Origin: Armatimonadota bacterium
Lineage (GTDB): Bacteria; Armatimonadota; Zipacnadia; JAUWAU01
Length of the DNA stretch: 64,000 nt
NCBI GenBank assembly: GCA_030601885.1
Contig: JAUWAU010000018.1
Coordinates: 1 to 64,000 of the forward strand
Reading direction: 5' to 3'
Below, piece after piece: positions 8,699 through 16,990 of the stretch. The notes beneath the pieces were generated by a model. That model was not told the origin of the DNA, searched no databases, and worked only from the letters and a program-made list of their open reading frames with translations. Within the stretch, counting starts at the first letter, position 1, and the number at the start of each line of letters is the position of its first letter. The position numbers were made by a program, and so were the translations under genes.

Positions 8699-9349
8699 AT
8701 GAAAACCATAGCGACTCTCGTGTGCGTCGGATTCGTTCTCACTGTGCTGCTCGCGGCGCCGGCGTGTGCGCCGGCGATAGTGCACGACGGTCTGCCGTAC
8801 CTGTTCAACGGCACAGACCTCTCCGGCTGGAAGCTCCGGCACCCGGAAGGCGAGAATCGGTGGAAAGCGGAAGAGGGAGTCCTCATCAACGAGGGGCGCG
8901 GCACGGATCTGGTGACGGAGATGACCTTCGCCGACCACGAGCTGCACGTGGAGTTCCGGGTGCCCGAGCGGGGCAACAGTGGGGTATACCTTCAGGGGCG
9001 GTATGAGATCCAGGTGTCGGACGCCTTCGGCAAGCCCGTGGGCAAGCACATGTGCGGCGCGATATACGGCAAGATCGGCCCACGGGTGAACCCCGCAAAG
9101 CGCGCGGGCGAGTGGGAAACTTTCGACGTCAAGTTCATCGCGCCCCGCACGGACAGCGATGGCAATGTCACGCAGAAGGCCCGCATCACGGTCATCTGGA
9201 ACGGGGTCAACGTCATAGATGACGCGGAGATCGACGGCCTGACCGGCGGCGCGATAGACGATAAGGTCGGCGACCCTGGGCCGCTCATGCTGCAGGGCGA
9301 CCACACGCGCGTGGAGTATCGCAACATCCGCATATTGCCCCTTGATTGA
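8699..9349 (+). CDS. DUF1080 (3-keto-disaccharide hydrolase) family secreted protein
   Basis: ATG 8699 follows AGGAGGACCGCC. The 216-residue product has a signal peptide (MKTIATLVCVGFVLTVLLAAPACA) ending near a possible lipobox-like LLAAPAC. The DUF1080 hallmarks are in order: LFNGTDLSGWKL (about 35-46), VLINEGRGTDLVTE, FADHELHVEFRVPERGNSGVYL, YEIQVSDAFG, and the final GPLMLQGDHTRVEYRNIRI. The family folds as a concanavalin-like lectin, and characterised members hydrolyse 3-keto-glycosides made by periplasmic sugar oxidoreductases. One domain only, so it is a minimal family member. It is divergent from the neighbouring secreted gene across 250 bases that may hold both promoters. Confidence 0.88.
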   Translation: MKTIATLVCVGFVLTVLLAAPACAPAIVHDGLPYLFNGTDLSGWKLRHPEGENRWKAEEGVLINEGRGTDLVTEMTFADHELHVEFRVPERGNSGVYLQGRYEIQVSDAFGKPVGKHMCGAIYGKIGPRVNPAKRAGEWETFDVKFIAPRTDSDGNVTQKARITVIWNGVNVIDDAEIDGLTGGAIDDKVGDPGPLMLQGDHTRVEYRNIRILPLD

Positions 9350-9351
9350 GC

Positions 9352-9461
9352 AGTGGTCGGTGATCAGTGGTCAGTGTAGGACGAGCCTGGCCACGGGGCA
9401 GGGCGCTGTTGCAGCGTGCCTTTGCCCCGCCGACAACTGACCACTAACCACTGGCAACTGT
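9352..9461. repeat. Dispersed CAGTGGTCAGTG repeat, copy 3 (inverted pair)
   Basis: CAGTGGTCGGTGATCAGTGG at 9352-9371 and GACAACTGACCACTAACCAC at 9432-9451 lie in opposite orientation between the DUF1080 gene and the histidine kinase gene. The pair could fold as a stem across about 60 bases. Confidence 0.55.
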
Positions 9462-9505
9462 CTTTCCGAAAGGATGCCGGGCCACGTCACGCCCGGCGGT
9501 GCGTT

Positions 9506-10633
9506 ATGGAACCTGACTCTGAAGCCTACCTGACGGCGGGTGTATACTGGGCGCTGATCGTCGTATGGGCTTTCATCATCTACTTCTACGCGCGCGAGTA
9601 CCGGCGGGTGCGACGAATCAGGCCGGCTCTGACGGTCCTGCTCATAGTCCTCTTCGTGGACGCCGGACGAACGCTCTTTGAGAGCATCTATTTCGGCATG
9701 TGGTGCACTGCCGCCACCCCGCTGCTGCCACAGAGCCTGCACGAACTGCTCGAGCTGCCCCAGTATGTGATGATCCCGAAGGCCCTGAACCTGATCGCCG
9801 CGCTGGTGGTCGTGCTCATTATCATCGGGCGCTGGCTGCCGGCAATGGACAAGACGCTCGCCCGTCAGCGGCGCACGCAGCGGATGTACACGGAGTTGCG
9901 CAAGGCTCATCAGGAGCTCCAGCGATCCGAGGAGGTCCGCGAAGAGCTGATGCACATGATCGTGCACGACATGCGCACGCCGCTGACCAGCATTCTCGGC
10001 GGCCTTGAGACTATGGCCCGCGGCGAAGTGGGCCCCGACGAGCAGCGGGACCTGCTCGCCAACGCCTGCGAGGACAGCGAGGCACTACTGCGTATGGTGA
10101 ACCGGCTGCTCGACATCAGCAGGATGGAAGACGGGGAGATGCAGCTATCGCTCAGCGAGTTCTCCATCATCGAACTCGTGGCCGAAGTGACGGATGGGGT
10201 GCATGGGCTGGCAGCCACGAAGAATGTCCGGCTCGAGGTGGAGCCGCCGGCCGAGGAGCTCAACGTTACGGCGGATCGCTTGGCTATCCGCCGCGTATTG
10301 GACAACCTGCTCGGCAACGCCATTAAGTTCGTTCAGGAGGGCGGGCGCGTCTCGATCACGATCGCGGGCGACGATGAGGGCGGAGCACGCATCAGCGTGG
10401 CCGACGATGGGCCTGGCATACCATCTGAGCTGCACGAGAGGATCTTCGACAAGTTCTTCCGGACCGATATGGACGAGACGACGACTGTCCCCTCGACCGG
10501 CCTTGGGCTGGCCTACTGCAAGCTGGCCATCGCGGCACACGGGGGAGAGATCGGCGTGACGAGCGAGCCAGGGCACGGGGCTGAGTTTCAGTTCACCATC
10601 CCGACGCGGCCGCGCCAGGACAGTCCGTCCTGA
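9506..10633 (+). CDS. Membrane-bound sensor histidine kinase
   Basis: ATG 9506 gives 375 residues, although no strong ribosome site precedes it. Three membrane segments lie at about 11-28, 41-53 and 92-110. A short coiled linker (about 120-145) leads to the HisKA dimerisation helix with the phosphoacceptor His154 in MIVHDMRTPLTS. The ATPase domain shows the N box (DNLLGNAIKF), G1 (DDGPGIP), F box (FDKFFR) and G2 (TGLGLAYC). No response regulator is adjacent, so it is an orphan kinase. There is no recognisable sensor domain beyond the membrane part, so the signal is unknown. Confidence 0.88.
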   Translation: MEPDSEAYLTAGVYWALIVVWAFIIYFYAREYRRVRRIRPALTVLLIVLFVDAGRTLFESIYFGMWCTAATPLLPQSLHELLELPQYVMIPKALNLIAALVVVLIIIGRWLPAMDKTLARQRRTQRMYTELRKAHQELQRSEEVREELMHMIVHDMRTPLTSILGGLETMARGEVGPDEQRDLLANACEDSEALLRMVNRLLDISRMEDGEMQLSLSEFSIIELVAEVTDGVHGLAATKNVRLEVEPPAEELNVTADRLAIRRVLDNLLGNAIKFVQEGGRVSITIAGDDEGGARISVADDGPGIPSELHERIFDKFFRTDMDETTTVPSTGLGLAYCKLAIAAHGGEIGVTSEPGHGAEFQFTIPTRPRQDSPS

Positions 10634-10722
10634 GCGCATATCGCGGTCCGCGCCGGCTCTCGACCCGTGTGATGCCACCAGCGTGATGCCAACAACCACC
10701 GCAACAGTTCCGCGGAAAAGCA

Positions 10723-11736
10723 CTACGCCGCAGAAACAACGATCTGGAAGGGCACTTTGGCGAGGCTACCCGGGTGGGTGAACGTGAACGGCGACGTAAG
10801 TGTCGCCATGGCCGTTCCGCCCCTGCCCTCAACGTCTATCATTTGTGCTGAGAGCCCAGGGGGCAGCGCGCTCGTGTCCCACCTCATGGTGACGCTCTCG
10901 GAGCTGCTCGCGCTGCTCTGCACCACGAAGTCCCACGTCTTGCTTTGCCCGCCGCTGAGTAGCGTCGCGCGCGAGTCGATGGCGAAATCCATGAGCTCTA
11001 ACGTCCCGAGCTTTGCCGCCCACTCGGGGTGCCAAAGCAAGCCCTGCACCCAGGAGGGGTCAGGCGGTGGCGGTGCGTGAGGCGTGTCGCGGCCTAAGTC
11101 GAACAGGTCGGTAGCCCCTGCCTCAGTGCAGCAGATAATGATATCCGTGCTTGTGTCCATTTCAATACGTATCGGCAGGCTGAAGTCGCTTGCCGGTGCC
11201 GGCATCGAGCCGCCCGCGTTCCAGGTCACAGCGATCTGCAAGGTGGCATGCTCCACAGCGCCGCCGCCGGTCCAGTGGAAGAGCCATCGGAGCATTGTGC
11301 TCTCGTTGGCGGGCGGTGCGCCGGTGTTCACCGGGCCGTAGTCCCACACGGTATCGTTGTTCGCCCAGTTGGGGTTGCTAATGGAGGCGACCCGCGCCTG
11401 TACATTCCGGATGATGTCCCCCGTTTCGTTGACGACTGAAACGTAGGCCAGCACCGTGTTCCCTACCTTGATGGCACCTTGTTCCGGTTTGGGCTCGGCG
11501 AAGGGCGTATCACTTGGCTCCTTGCTCCACAGCCTGATGCCGTTCATTGCATCCGTCTGGCCACGGGCCGAGGCCGCTCTCAGGATGCCGTCCCCGGGGC
11601 TCAGCCCGAAGGTGAACACGGCTTTCTGCTGGGCCGGCATCCCGTCGGTGCCCCCACTGCCACTGCCACAGCCACAAAGCACGCATAAGAGTCCACAAGC
11701 GACGAGCGGTAATGCTATGCTGCTGTGCTGCCTCAT
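10723..11736 (-). CDS. Predicted lipoprotein, unknown function
   Basis: The start at 11736 has GGGAGG about nine bases upstream. The 337-residue product begins with MRQHSSIALPLVACGLLCVL followed by CGCGSGSGG, a signal peptide with a lipobox-type cysteine and a flexible Gly/Ser linker. That suggests an envelope-anchored lipoprotein. The body is rich in beta-type segments (VGNTVLAYVSVVNETGDIIRNV, ATLQIAVTWNAGG, TWDFVVQSSASSSESVTMRW), consistent with Ig-like or other beta-sandwich domains involved in binding. No catalytic motif is seen. No operon partner is evident. Confidence 0.75.
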   Translation of the reverse strand: MRQHSSIALPLVACGLLCVLCGCGSGSGGTDGMPAQQKAVFTFGLSPGDGILRAASARGQTDAMNGIRLWSKEPSDTPFAEPKPEQGAIKVGNTVLAYVSVVNETGDIIRNVQARVASISNPNWANNDTVWDYGPVNTGAPPANESTMLRWLFHWTGGGAVEHATLQIAVTWNAGGSMPAPASDFSLPIRIEMDTSTDIIICCTEAGATDLFDLGRDTPHAPPPPDPSWVQGLLWHPEWAAKLGTLELMDFAIDSRATLLSGGQSKTWDFVVQSSASSSESVTMRWDTSALPPGLSAQMIDVEGRGGTAMATLTSPFTFTHPGSLAKVPFQIVVSAA

Positions 11737-12269
11737 GTCGTGCGCCTCCCCACCCCTGGCGGGCGCTGGAATTAAGGCCGCGGCACTGCCGCGGATGATG
11801 CCGTACGCTCCCTGCCGACTCACGCCCAGCCGGCACACCTCTGCATGCGCCCGGTCGTGGGCGATTCAGGTACGTGGAGCAATATCGGCTGGCGTCGAGG
11901 CGGACTTGAGGTTCGTCGAGATGGCGAGGATGGCCGATGAGCGCTCGCCAAGAACTGGTGCCCGGGGGGTGGATCGGGGGAGGGAAAATAGGAGCGTCAA
12001 GCGTCGGAGGTACGCGAGCGCACTGGCAGCAGGGCCCACAGGTGCTGCCATGGATAGCCCGAGGTGAAATGGAGCCACACCTTGCGGGTTATCTCCCGCC
12101 CGCGCACACCGAGCTGCGGCGCCAGTGTGGCGCAGGCTGCCAGCCTGCGATGCCCGGGCCACACCGAATGCCGGCCTACCACCTCACCGCATGCCCTGGG
12201 GAGTACCACAATCGGAGACCAGGGTTTGGGCTCGTCGGACAGTGACCACTTACGTGAAATGGTGCGTAT
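11737..12269. other. 533-base gap with one paired-palindrome element
   Basis: No convincing gene lies here. Frames that cross it are Arg/Ser-rich without family features. The only structure is the palindromic element at 12125-12166. It begins GTGTGGC, contains CGCAGGCT and AGCCTGCG separated by GCC, and closes with GCCACAC. Related elements occur at 19939, 44145 and 51283. Confidence 0.6.
12125..12166. repeat. GTGTGGC-bounded palindromic element
   Basis: The outer words GTGTGGC (12131-12137 region) and GCCACAC (about 12159-12165) are inverted. Between them is a perfect 8-bp hairpin, CGCAGGCT and AGCCTGCG with a 3-base loop. The same plan, with different inner hairpins, is seen at three or more other gaps in this window. 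Confidence 0.6.
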
Positions 12270-13421
12270 TCAGCGAGCCGGCGCCCTCGTCAGCGTCGCC
12301 CGAATCATCCACTCGAGATTCTCCGTCACGTTCCTCAGAGGCTTGCCCGGCACACCCGTCTTTGAGTGAGTCTGCTTCACCGACTTGTCGAAGCAGACGA
12401 AAACGCCCTTCGTCCGCGTCGGGTTGAAGGCGAAGCATACGTAGAAGAGATCCGGGATCTGTACGGGGTCAACCGCGATATCGTACCATCTCTCCGCCCC
12501 ACGCTGGAGCGTCGCGTACGGCAGCGGATATTGCTTGATGACCTTGAACGCCCTATCACAGACGTATACGTAGAAGTCCTCGCGTGGAGCCTGCGGGTAC
12601 CCATACCGGCTGCCGAAGAGGTGAACCGTGGTCAGGTACCAATCGCCCTCGGGCTTGGCGAAGAGCACGGCGTGTCCGCTTCCCGCAATGCTGCGTTTGC
12701 CGTCCGGAGCACCGTCGTCGTATTTGAGCACGGTGGTGTTTCCGGTCGCCTCGGCAGCCCCGGGCTCAACGGGCGTGGCCGGGACTATGGGCGCCTGCTC
12801 TGGTGGGATCTTCGCTGCGGGAACCGACTCCGGCTTGCCCGGGGCGATGACGGCGCGAATCATCCAATCGGCCTTCTCACGCATTTGCTCTGTCTCGTCG
12901 CCCCACACGGCCACCCAGGAGTGCGACACGGGCACCGAAGTGTCGAAGTGGACGTACACGCCTTTGGTCTGCTCCGCGTGGAAGTGGAAGAGGATGAAAA
13001 ACTTGTCGGGCAGCAGGACGGCCTCAAGCGGGATTCTGACCCAACGTGCCTCGCCCCGGTCAAAGGTGGAATAGGCGCGTTGGTACTGCTTGAGGACCTC
13101 CATTTGCGGGTCGCACACGTAGATGTCGAAGTTCTCCGCAGGCGGAGCCGGGTAGCCGTACCGACTCCCGAACAGCCACACGTCCACCAAACTCCACTCT
13201 CCTTCGGGCTTCTCGAACGCGATCATCTGCGTGGCCCCCGCGATGCTCCGCATGCCGTCGCTCTTGCCGTCGTCGTAGGCGAGCACCTTGCACCCTTCTG
13301 GCACCGCTGGGAGAGTCCCGACGGGGGCAGGCTGAGCCCATGCACAGCAGACCATGCCGAGAGTGAGTGCAGCGGGGCTGATACGTCGTAACTGCCGAAG
13401 CCAAAACCGACGATGCTTCAT
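12270..13421 (-). CDS. Secreted protein with two tandem copies of one ~150-residue domain
   Basis: ATG at 13421 follows GGGGGAATGGAAG. The 383-residue product has a signal peptide (residues 1-29, ending WAQ). It contains an internal duplication. Copy 1 (about 44-190) holds VLAYDDGKSDGMRSIAGATQ, WLFGSRYGYP, FDIYVCD and KGVYVHFDTSVPVSHSWV. Copy 2 (about 228-375) holds VLKYDDGAPDGKRSIAGSGH, HLFGSRYGYP, FYVYVCD and KGVFVCFDKSVKQTHSKT. A Pro-rich linker (APIVPATPVEPG) joins them. Similar YDDG...GSRYG domains occur next to transglutaminase-like or RNA-polymerase-sigma-like proteins in environmental genomes, but I cannot give a function. A hairpin lies just upstream of its ribosome site. Confidence 0.8.
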   Translation of the reverse strand: MKHRRFWLRQLRRISPAALTLGMVCCAWAQPAPVGTLPAVPEGCKVLAYDDGKSDGMRSIAGATQMIAFEKPEGEWSLVDVWLFGSRYGYPAPPAENFDIYVCDPQMEVLKQYQRAYSTFDRGEARWVRIPLEAVLLPDKFFILFHFHAEQTKGVYVHFDTSVPVSHSWVAVWGDETEQMREKADWMIRAVIAPGKPESVPAAKIPPEQAPIVPATPVEPGAAEATGNTTVLKYDDGAPDGKRSIAGSGHAVLFAKPEGDWYLTTVHLFGSRYGYPQAPREDFYVYVCDRAFKVIKQYPLPYATLQRGAERWYDIAVDPVQIPDLFYVCFAFNPTRTKGVFVCFDKSVKQTHSKTGVPGKPLRNVTENLEWMIRATLTRAPAR

Positions 13422-13439
13422 CTTCCATTCCCCCTCTCC

Positions 13440-13476
13440 GGGCCGGGTCGTTCGGCAGGACCGCCCGGCCCTTTTT
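13440..13476 (-). promoter_or_regulatory. GC hairpin in the leader of the tandem-domain secreted protein
   Basis: GGGCCGGG (13440-13447) and CCCGGCCC (13464-13471) form a perfect 8-bp stem. Read on the plus strand it is followed by TTTTT like an intrinsic terminator, but no plus-strand gene ends here. Read on the minus strand it sits in the 5' leader, only about ten bases before the purine-rich ribosome site of the gene starting at 13421. It could modulate translation, or stop antisense transcription. Confidence 0.45.
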
Positions 13477-13691
13477 CATATCTTGATAGACGTTCGCCGC
13501 CCGACTCGGTTCCGTTCTTCTACGCCGAAGATTTCGTCGTGTGCCTTTTTGTAGGCGAGCACCTGTGGCTCGCCAGAGCCCCGTCTCAGCGCTCCCACGG
13601 GCTGTGCGCCAGCCCAGGAATCTTCATCGTTTCCGACTGTCGCAGCCTGGCCGGACGACTGTCGAGGATTATCCGTTCAGATAGACTTCCG

Positions 13692-15020
13692 TCACTGACC
13701 GGAGCCCTCGAGGTAGTCCAGCACCACCGCGCACATGCTGCGTACGCCGAGGGGCAGGCAGCCCTCGTCCGGCGCGAACTTCTCATTGTGCAGCGGCGCC
13801 ATCTCGTCAACTCCCTCGGGCCGCACGCCGAGGCGGTAAAACGCCCCCGGCGCGATCTGCGTGAAATACGCGAAGTCCTCGCCGCCCATGGTCGGCTCGA
13901 GTACCACGACATTCTCCTCCCCCACCAGGCGCTTCAGCCATGTCGCCACCTGCTCCGCGAGCTCCGGATCGTTGATGAGCGCCGGGCCATACGCGTGCCA
14001 TTCGACCTCCGCCGTGCACCTGGCGCTCTCGCACACGCCACCCACGATCTCGTCGATGCGCTGCTTGATGAAGGCACGCACCTCCTCGTTGTGTGTTCGC
14101 ACGGTGCCCTCGAGCTTCACCTCGTCGGGGATGATGTTCCACCGCATCCCGCCCTCAATGATGCCGATGGACACCACCGAGGGCTGTCTCGTGTCCACCT
14201 CACGACTGTGCACCGTCTGCAGCGCGGAGATAACTCGTGCCGCGGTCACAACGGGATCGTGAGTCAGCCACGGATACGCAGCATGGCCCGAGGCACCGCG
14301 GACGGTGATCTTGAGACGATCGACGGCGGCGCAGGTGGGCCCGGAGGTGTATCCGAGCTGTCCCACCTCGACCTCCGGAGAGACGTGCAGGGCGAAAAAG
14401 GCATCCGGGCGGGGATCCTCCAACGCGCCCTCCGTCACCATCAGGCTCGCGCCGCCCTCTTCGCCCGGCGGCGCACCCTCCTCGCACGGCTGGAAGATGA
14501 ACACCACGGTTCCGGGCACCTTGTCACGCATGCCGTGGAGCGTCTTGGCGGCGCCGAGCAGCACCGCAGTGTGCACGTCGTGCCCGCAGGCGTGCATGAC
14601 GCCGACCGTCTTGCCGGTATACTCCGCCGTCACTTCGGAGGCGTAGGGAAGGCCCGTCGCCTCCGTGATCGGCAGCGCATCCATGTCCGCGCGGATCGCC
14701 ACCACCGGGCGTGCGCGGGTTCCCTGGAGCAGCGCGATGACGCCGTTGTTGGCGATGCCGGTGCGAATGTCCCGGGCACCGAAGCCGAATTCGCGCAGCT
14801 TCTGAACCACGAACTTCGCCGTTTCCACCTCCCGGTTGGACAGCTCCGGATGCGAATGAATGTGCCGGCGGATCTGCACTAGCTCCTCTTCCATGCCGGC
14901 CACGGCCGACTTGACGGCCGCATCCATAGGGCCCTGTCCCCGCGCCGGGCCCGCTGCCATCGCTATGCCGATGGCCAAACATGCGTAGGCGATCAGTAAC
15001 GTTGCATTGCACCCTCCCAT
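13692..15020 (-). CDS. Exported M20D amidohydrolase (hippurate/indole-acetyl-amino-acid hydrolase type)
   Basis: The start at 15020 (MGGCNATLLIAYACL) gives 442 residues with a signal peptide ending near PARGQG and has GGGAG nine bases upstream. Peptidase M20D landmarks are in order: RRHIHSHPELSNREVETAKF, ADMDALPI, VGVMHACGHDVHTAVLLGAA (metal-binding Cys/His), FQPCEEGAPPGEEGGASLM (catalytic Glu), the lid-domain GASGHAAYPWLTHDPV, and MGGEDFAYF near the end. These enzymes release an acyl group from N-acyl amino acids. A signal peptide is unusual for the family, most of which is cytoplasmic, and implies periplasmic scavenging of amides. No linked transporter is visible. Confidence 0.9.
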   Translation of the reverse strand: MGGCNATLLIAYACLAIGIAMAAGPARGQGPMDAAVKSAVAGMEEELVQIRRHIHSHPELSNREVETAKFVVQKLREFGFGARDIRTGIANNGVIALLQGTRARPVVAIRADMDALPITEATGLPYASEVTAEYTGKTVGVMHACGHDVHTAVLLGAAKTLHGMRDKVPGTVVFIFQPCEEGAPPGEEGGASLMVTEGALEDPRPDAFFALHVSPEVEVGQLGYTSGPTCAAVDRLKITVRGASGHAAYPWLTHDPVVTAARVISALQTVHSREVDTRQPSVVSIGIIEGGMRWNIIPDEVKLEGTVRTHNEEVRAFIKQRIDEIVGGVCESARCTAEVEWHAYGPALINDPELAEQVATWLKRLVGEENVVVLEPTMGGEDFAYFTQIAPGAFYRLGVRPEGVDEMAPLHNEKFAPDEGCLPLGVRSMCAVVLDYLEGSGQ

Positions 15021-15308
15021 TGCGAGTGCTCCCTTCGTGTCGCAGCATTGAGACAGGCTTCCCGCAGGCATGGCAGAAGTCCTGCTGCCTCACGTAGGGG
15101 AGGGCCACCCAGCGCTGGTGGAGTGATACTGTAGCCGCCGTCGGCGACCCGGTGAAGCAGGTGCGGAACTGCGGCAGAATGAAAATGACAGTAGCACATC
15201 AGGGCCCGGGGTCCACCGGAATGGGTGTATGCTACGTGGACAGGGGCTCTGCCACACCTGCCTGCAGCCCGTCGGGGCGCGATACGTCCGACATTTTGAG
15301 GGCCTGCC

Positions 15309-15662
15309 ATGGCGTTAACACGCGTGGAAGCCACTGTTACCGGTCCGACTGGTCAGTCCGCGGCTGTGGAGCTCTTGGTGGACAGCGGCGCGATGTACTC
15401 GCTTCTCCCGGATGGTATCTGACAGCAGATCGAGCTTGCACCCAAACGCACCATGCGGTTCACCCTCGCCGATGGCACCACGATCGAGCGACGGATCTCC
15501 GAGTGTCATTTTGCCCTCGCAGGAGTTGACGGTCACTCGCCGGTCGTGCTGGGCGAGCCAGGGGATGAAGCGCTGCTCGGCACCGTGACCCTCGAGGTCA
15601 TGGGCCTCATGCTCAACCCATTCACGCGGACCCTGGAGCCCATGCGAATGCTGCTCGCGTGA
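15309..15662 (+). pseudogene. Retropepsin-like aspartic protease gene with one in-frame TGA
   Basis: From ATG 15309 (after GAGGGCCTGCC) to TGA 15660-15662 the frame is 118 codons with a single interruption, TGA at 15420-15422 (codon 38). Both sides are plainly one protein. The first part has the active-site motif VELLVDSGAMYSLLPDGI (Asp25-Ser-Gly). After the stop come QQIELAPKRTMRFTLADGTT, VVLGEPGDEALLGTVTLEV and LNPFTRTLEPMRMLLA, the pattern of small clan AA aspartic proteases. The interrupted codon falls where a tryptophan (TGG to TGA, one base) would fit, giving the common LP...WQQ. The plain reading is a fresh nonsense mutation or a sequencing error. TGA is used as a true stop elsewhere in the window, so genome-wide recoding is unlikely. 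Confidence 0.8.
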
Positions 15663-15793
15663 CAGCCGTCTACGCGTTGGCCTGCCCCCAACAGCACTAT
15701 GGCAGTCAGCCCTCTGTCGCCTCTGCAGGGCGTTCCTGGCCCCTTAGCATCTTCCTTTCGTTGTAATATAGGTTGTCAAAAGAAAAGTAGCCC

Positions 15794-15822
15794 TTGACAA
15801 TTTTCTTAGGATCGCCTAATAT
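15794..15822 (+). promoter_or_regulatory. Sigma-70 promoter of the iron-uptake operon
   Basis: TTGACA at 15794-15799 and TAATAT at 15817-15822 are separated by exactly 17 bases, in a local AT-rich patch. Transcription should begin near 15829, giving a leader of only 13-15 bases before ATG 15843. Confidence 0.8.
15806..15819. promoter_or_regulatory. Candidate DtxR/IdeR-type operator
   Basis: TTAGG-ATCG-CCTAA is a perfect inverted repeat lying between the -35 and -10 boxes and overlapping the -10. Its half-sites match those of known DtxR/IdeR boxes (TTAGG...CCTAA). Binding of the metal-loaded regulator encoded just downstream would block RNA polymerase, so the operon is probably auto-repressed by iron or manganese. 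Confidence 0.7.
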
Positions 15823-15842
15823 ATTCGCGGTATGTTGAGGTC

Positions 15843-16640
15843 ATGGCCTCGGTCAAGGCCAGGAGCGCAAATGGAATGACTCCCGTCGGCACACTCACGC
15901 CTGCGATGCAGGACTACCTCGAGGCCATCTATCACTTGCAGCGTGAGAAGAGGGTGGCTCGGGTCAAAGAGATCGCGAAGCGGCTGAAGGTGAAGCTGCC
16001 GAGCGTCAGTGGCGCACTCAAGTCGCTGAAGTCGAAGAAGCTTGTGCATCACGAGGAATATGGTTATGTGACGCTCACAGCCGAAGGGCTGCGATTGGCT
16101 GAGCAAGTGGCCCGACGCCACGAGGCTGTGCGTCGATTCCTCACCGCGATTCTGCAGATCGACGATGAGCAGGCGCAAGCCGAAGCGTGTCGGCTGGAGC
16201 ACGCTGTGAGCGCTGAGACGCTGAAACGCCTGCTGTGTCTTATCGAGTTCGTGGAGAACTGCCCGCGGGGAGGACAGGATTGGCTCAAGCATCTATCCGG
16301 CCGCTGGGACGACGAGTTCCACTGCGATGGGAACTGCAAGAAGTGTATTGCAAGCATCGTGATCCCTGCCGGGGCGCCGTGCGCGGAAGAAACGCAGACA
16401 TCCGAACCTTCTACGGTGCCGCTGAGCACGCAGGAGCCCGGCTTTCGCGGGGTAATCAAGAAGGTCGTCGGCCGCGGCCGCGTACGGCGACGCATGACGG
16501 ACATGGGTGTCACAGCCGGTACCGAGGTGGAGATCGAGCGGGTAGCGCCTCTTGGGGACCCCGTCGAGGTCAAGGTCAAAGGGTATCACCTGTCCCTTCG
16601 CAAAGAGGAGGCGGCTAACATCTATGTGGCGCCCGAGTAG
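15843..16640 (+). CDS. DtxR/MntR-family metal-dependent repressor with C-terminal FeoA domain
   Basis: ATG 15843 gives 265 residues. The winged-helix domain (about 18-90) contains YLEAIYHLQREKRVARVKEI and LPSVSGALKSLKSKKLVHHE. The metal-binding and dimerisation domain (about 91-155) has RRHEAVRRFL and ACRLEHAVS, the usual E-x-x-x-H ligands. A Cys-rich segment (CPRGG, then CDGNCKKC, about 140-168) follows and may hold a second metal; it is not part of the classical DtxR core. Residues about 197-263 form an SH3-like FeoA domain. The gene is first in an operon with feoA and feoB, so it probably senses ferrous iron and represses uptake. Iron versus manganese specificity is inferred from the feo context. 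Confidence 0.9.
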   Translation: MASVKARSANGMTPVGTLTPAMQDYLEAIYHLQREKRVARVKEIAKRLKVKLPSVSGALKSLKSKKLVHHEEYGYVTLTAEGLRLAEQVARRHEAVRRFLTAILQIDDEQAQAEACRLEHAVSAETLKRLLCLIEFVENCPRGGQDWLKHLSGRWDDEFHCDGNCKKCIASIVIPAGAPCAEETQTSEPSTVPLSTQEPGFRGVIKKVVGRGRVRRRMTDMGVTAGTEVEIERVAPLGDPVEVKVKGYHLSLRKEEAANIYVAPE

Positions 16641-16893
16641 GCCCCCAATGCCACCGGCGGCCTTCCCTTTGGTGATGGCCGCCCCCCGCCAAACGCTCCA
16701 ATGCGTTGCCATACTTGCCGGGCGCGGCGTGTGGCGGCACCTGGCCGCCATGGGGCTTGTGCCGGGCGCAGCTATCACGGTGCTCAACAGCAGGGGGCCG
16801 GGCGGCCCGCTTATGATCCGGATCGGCGACACACGCCTGGCGCTCGGATGGGGAATGGCGCAGAAGGTCATGGTTCGACCACTTCCAAGGTGA
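16624..16893 (+). CDS. feoA: FeoA-like ferrous iron transport accessory protein
   Basis: The frame from ATG 16624 gives 89 residues and overlaps the regulator's stop by 17 bases, with GAGGAG upstream. Starts at 16648 or 16675 are also possible. The conserved FeoA fold is seen in residues about 30-88: VWRHLAAMGLVPGAAITVLN, GPLMIRIGDTRLALGWGMAQ and KVMVRPLP. Typical FeoA length is 75-85 residues, favouring the later starts. It is an SH3-like small protein thought to act on FeoB. The operon already has a FeoA domain fused to the regulator, so there are two FeoA modules here. Confidence 0.85.
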   Translation: MWRPSRPPMPPAAFPLVMAAPRQTLQCVAILAGRGVWRHLAAMGLVPGAAITVLNSRGPGGPLMIRIGDTRLALGWGMAQKVMVRPLPR

Positions 16894-16990
16894 AGAACAC
16901 GCGCAGGGAGGCGCTCGTCAGCGTGCCTTGCTTTCGGAAAGGCAGTTACACATACCCAAGCTACAGTCGGCGCATCGTTGGTGAGAGGCC

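Noticed and set aside
13440-13476. Terminator of a plus-strand gene
   Set aside because: No plus-strand gene ends there; the hairpin lies in the leader of a minus-strand gene.
13413-14882. Long plus-strand open frame over the amidohydrolase gene
   Set aside because: It is His/Arg/Ala-rich, has no family features and is antisense to a clear M20 gene; typical of high-GC DNA.
15420-15422. Selenocysteine or genome-wide TGA-to-Trp recoding in the aspartic protease gene
   Set aside because: TGA ends many other genes here, and no selenocysteine insertion structure is visible after the codon.
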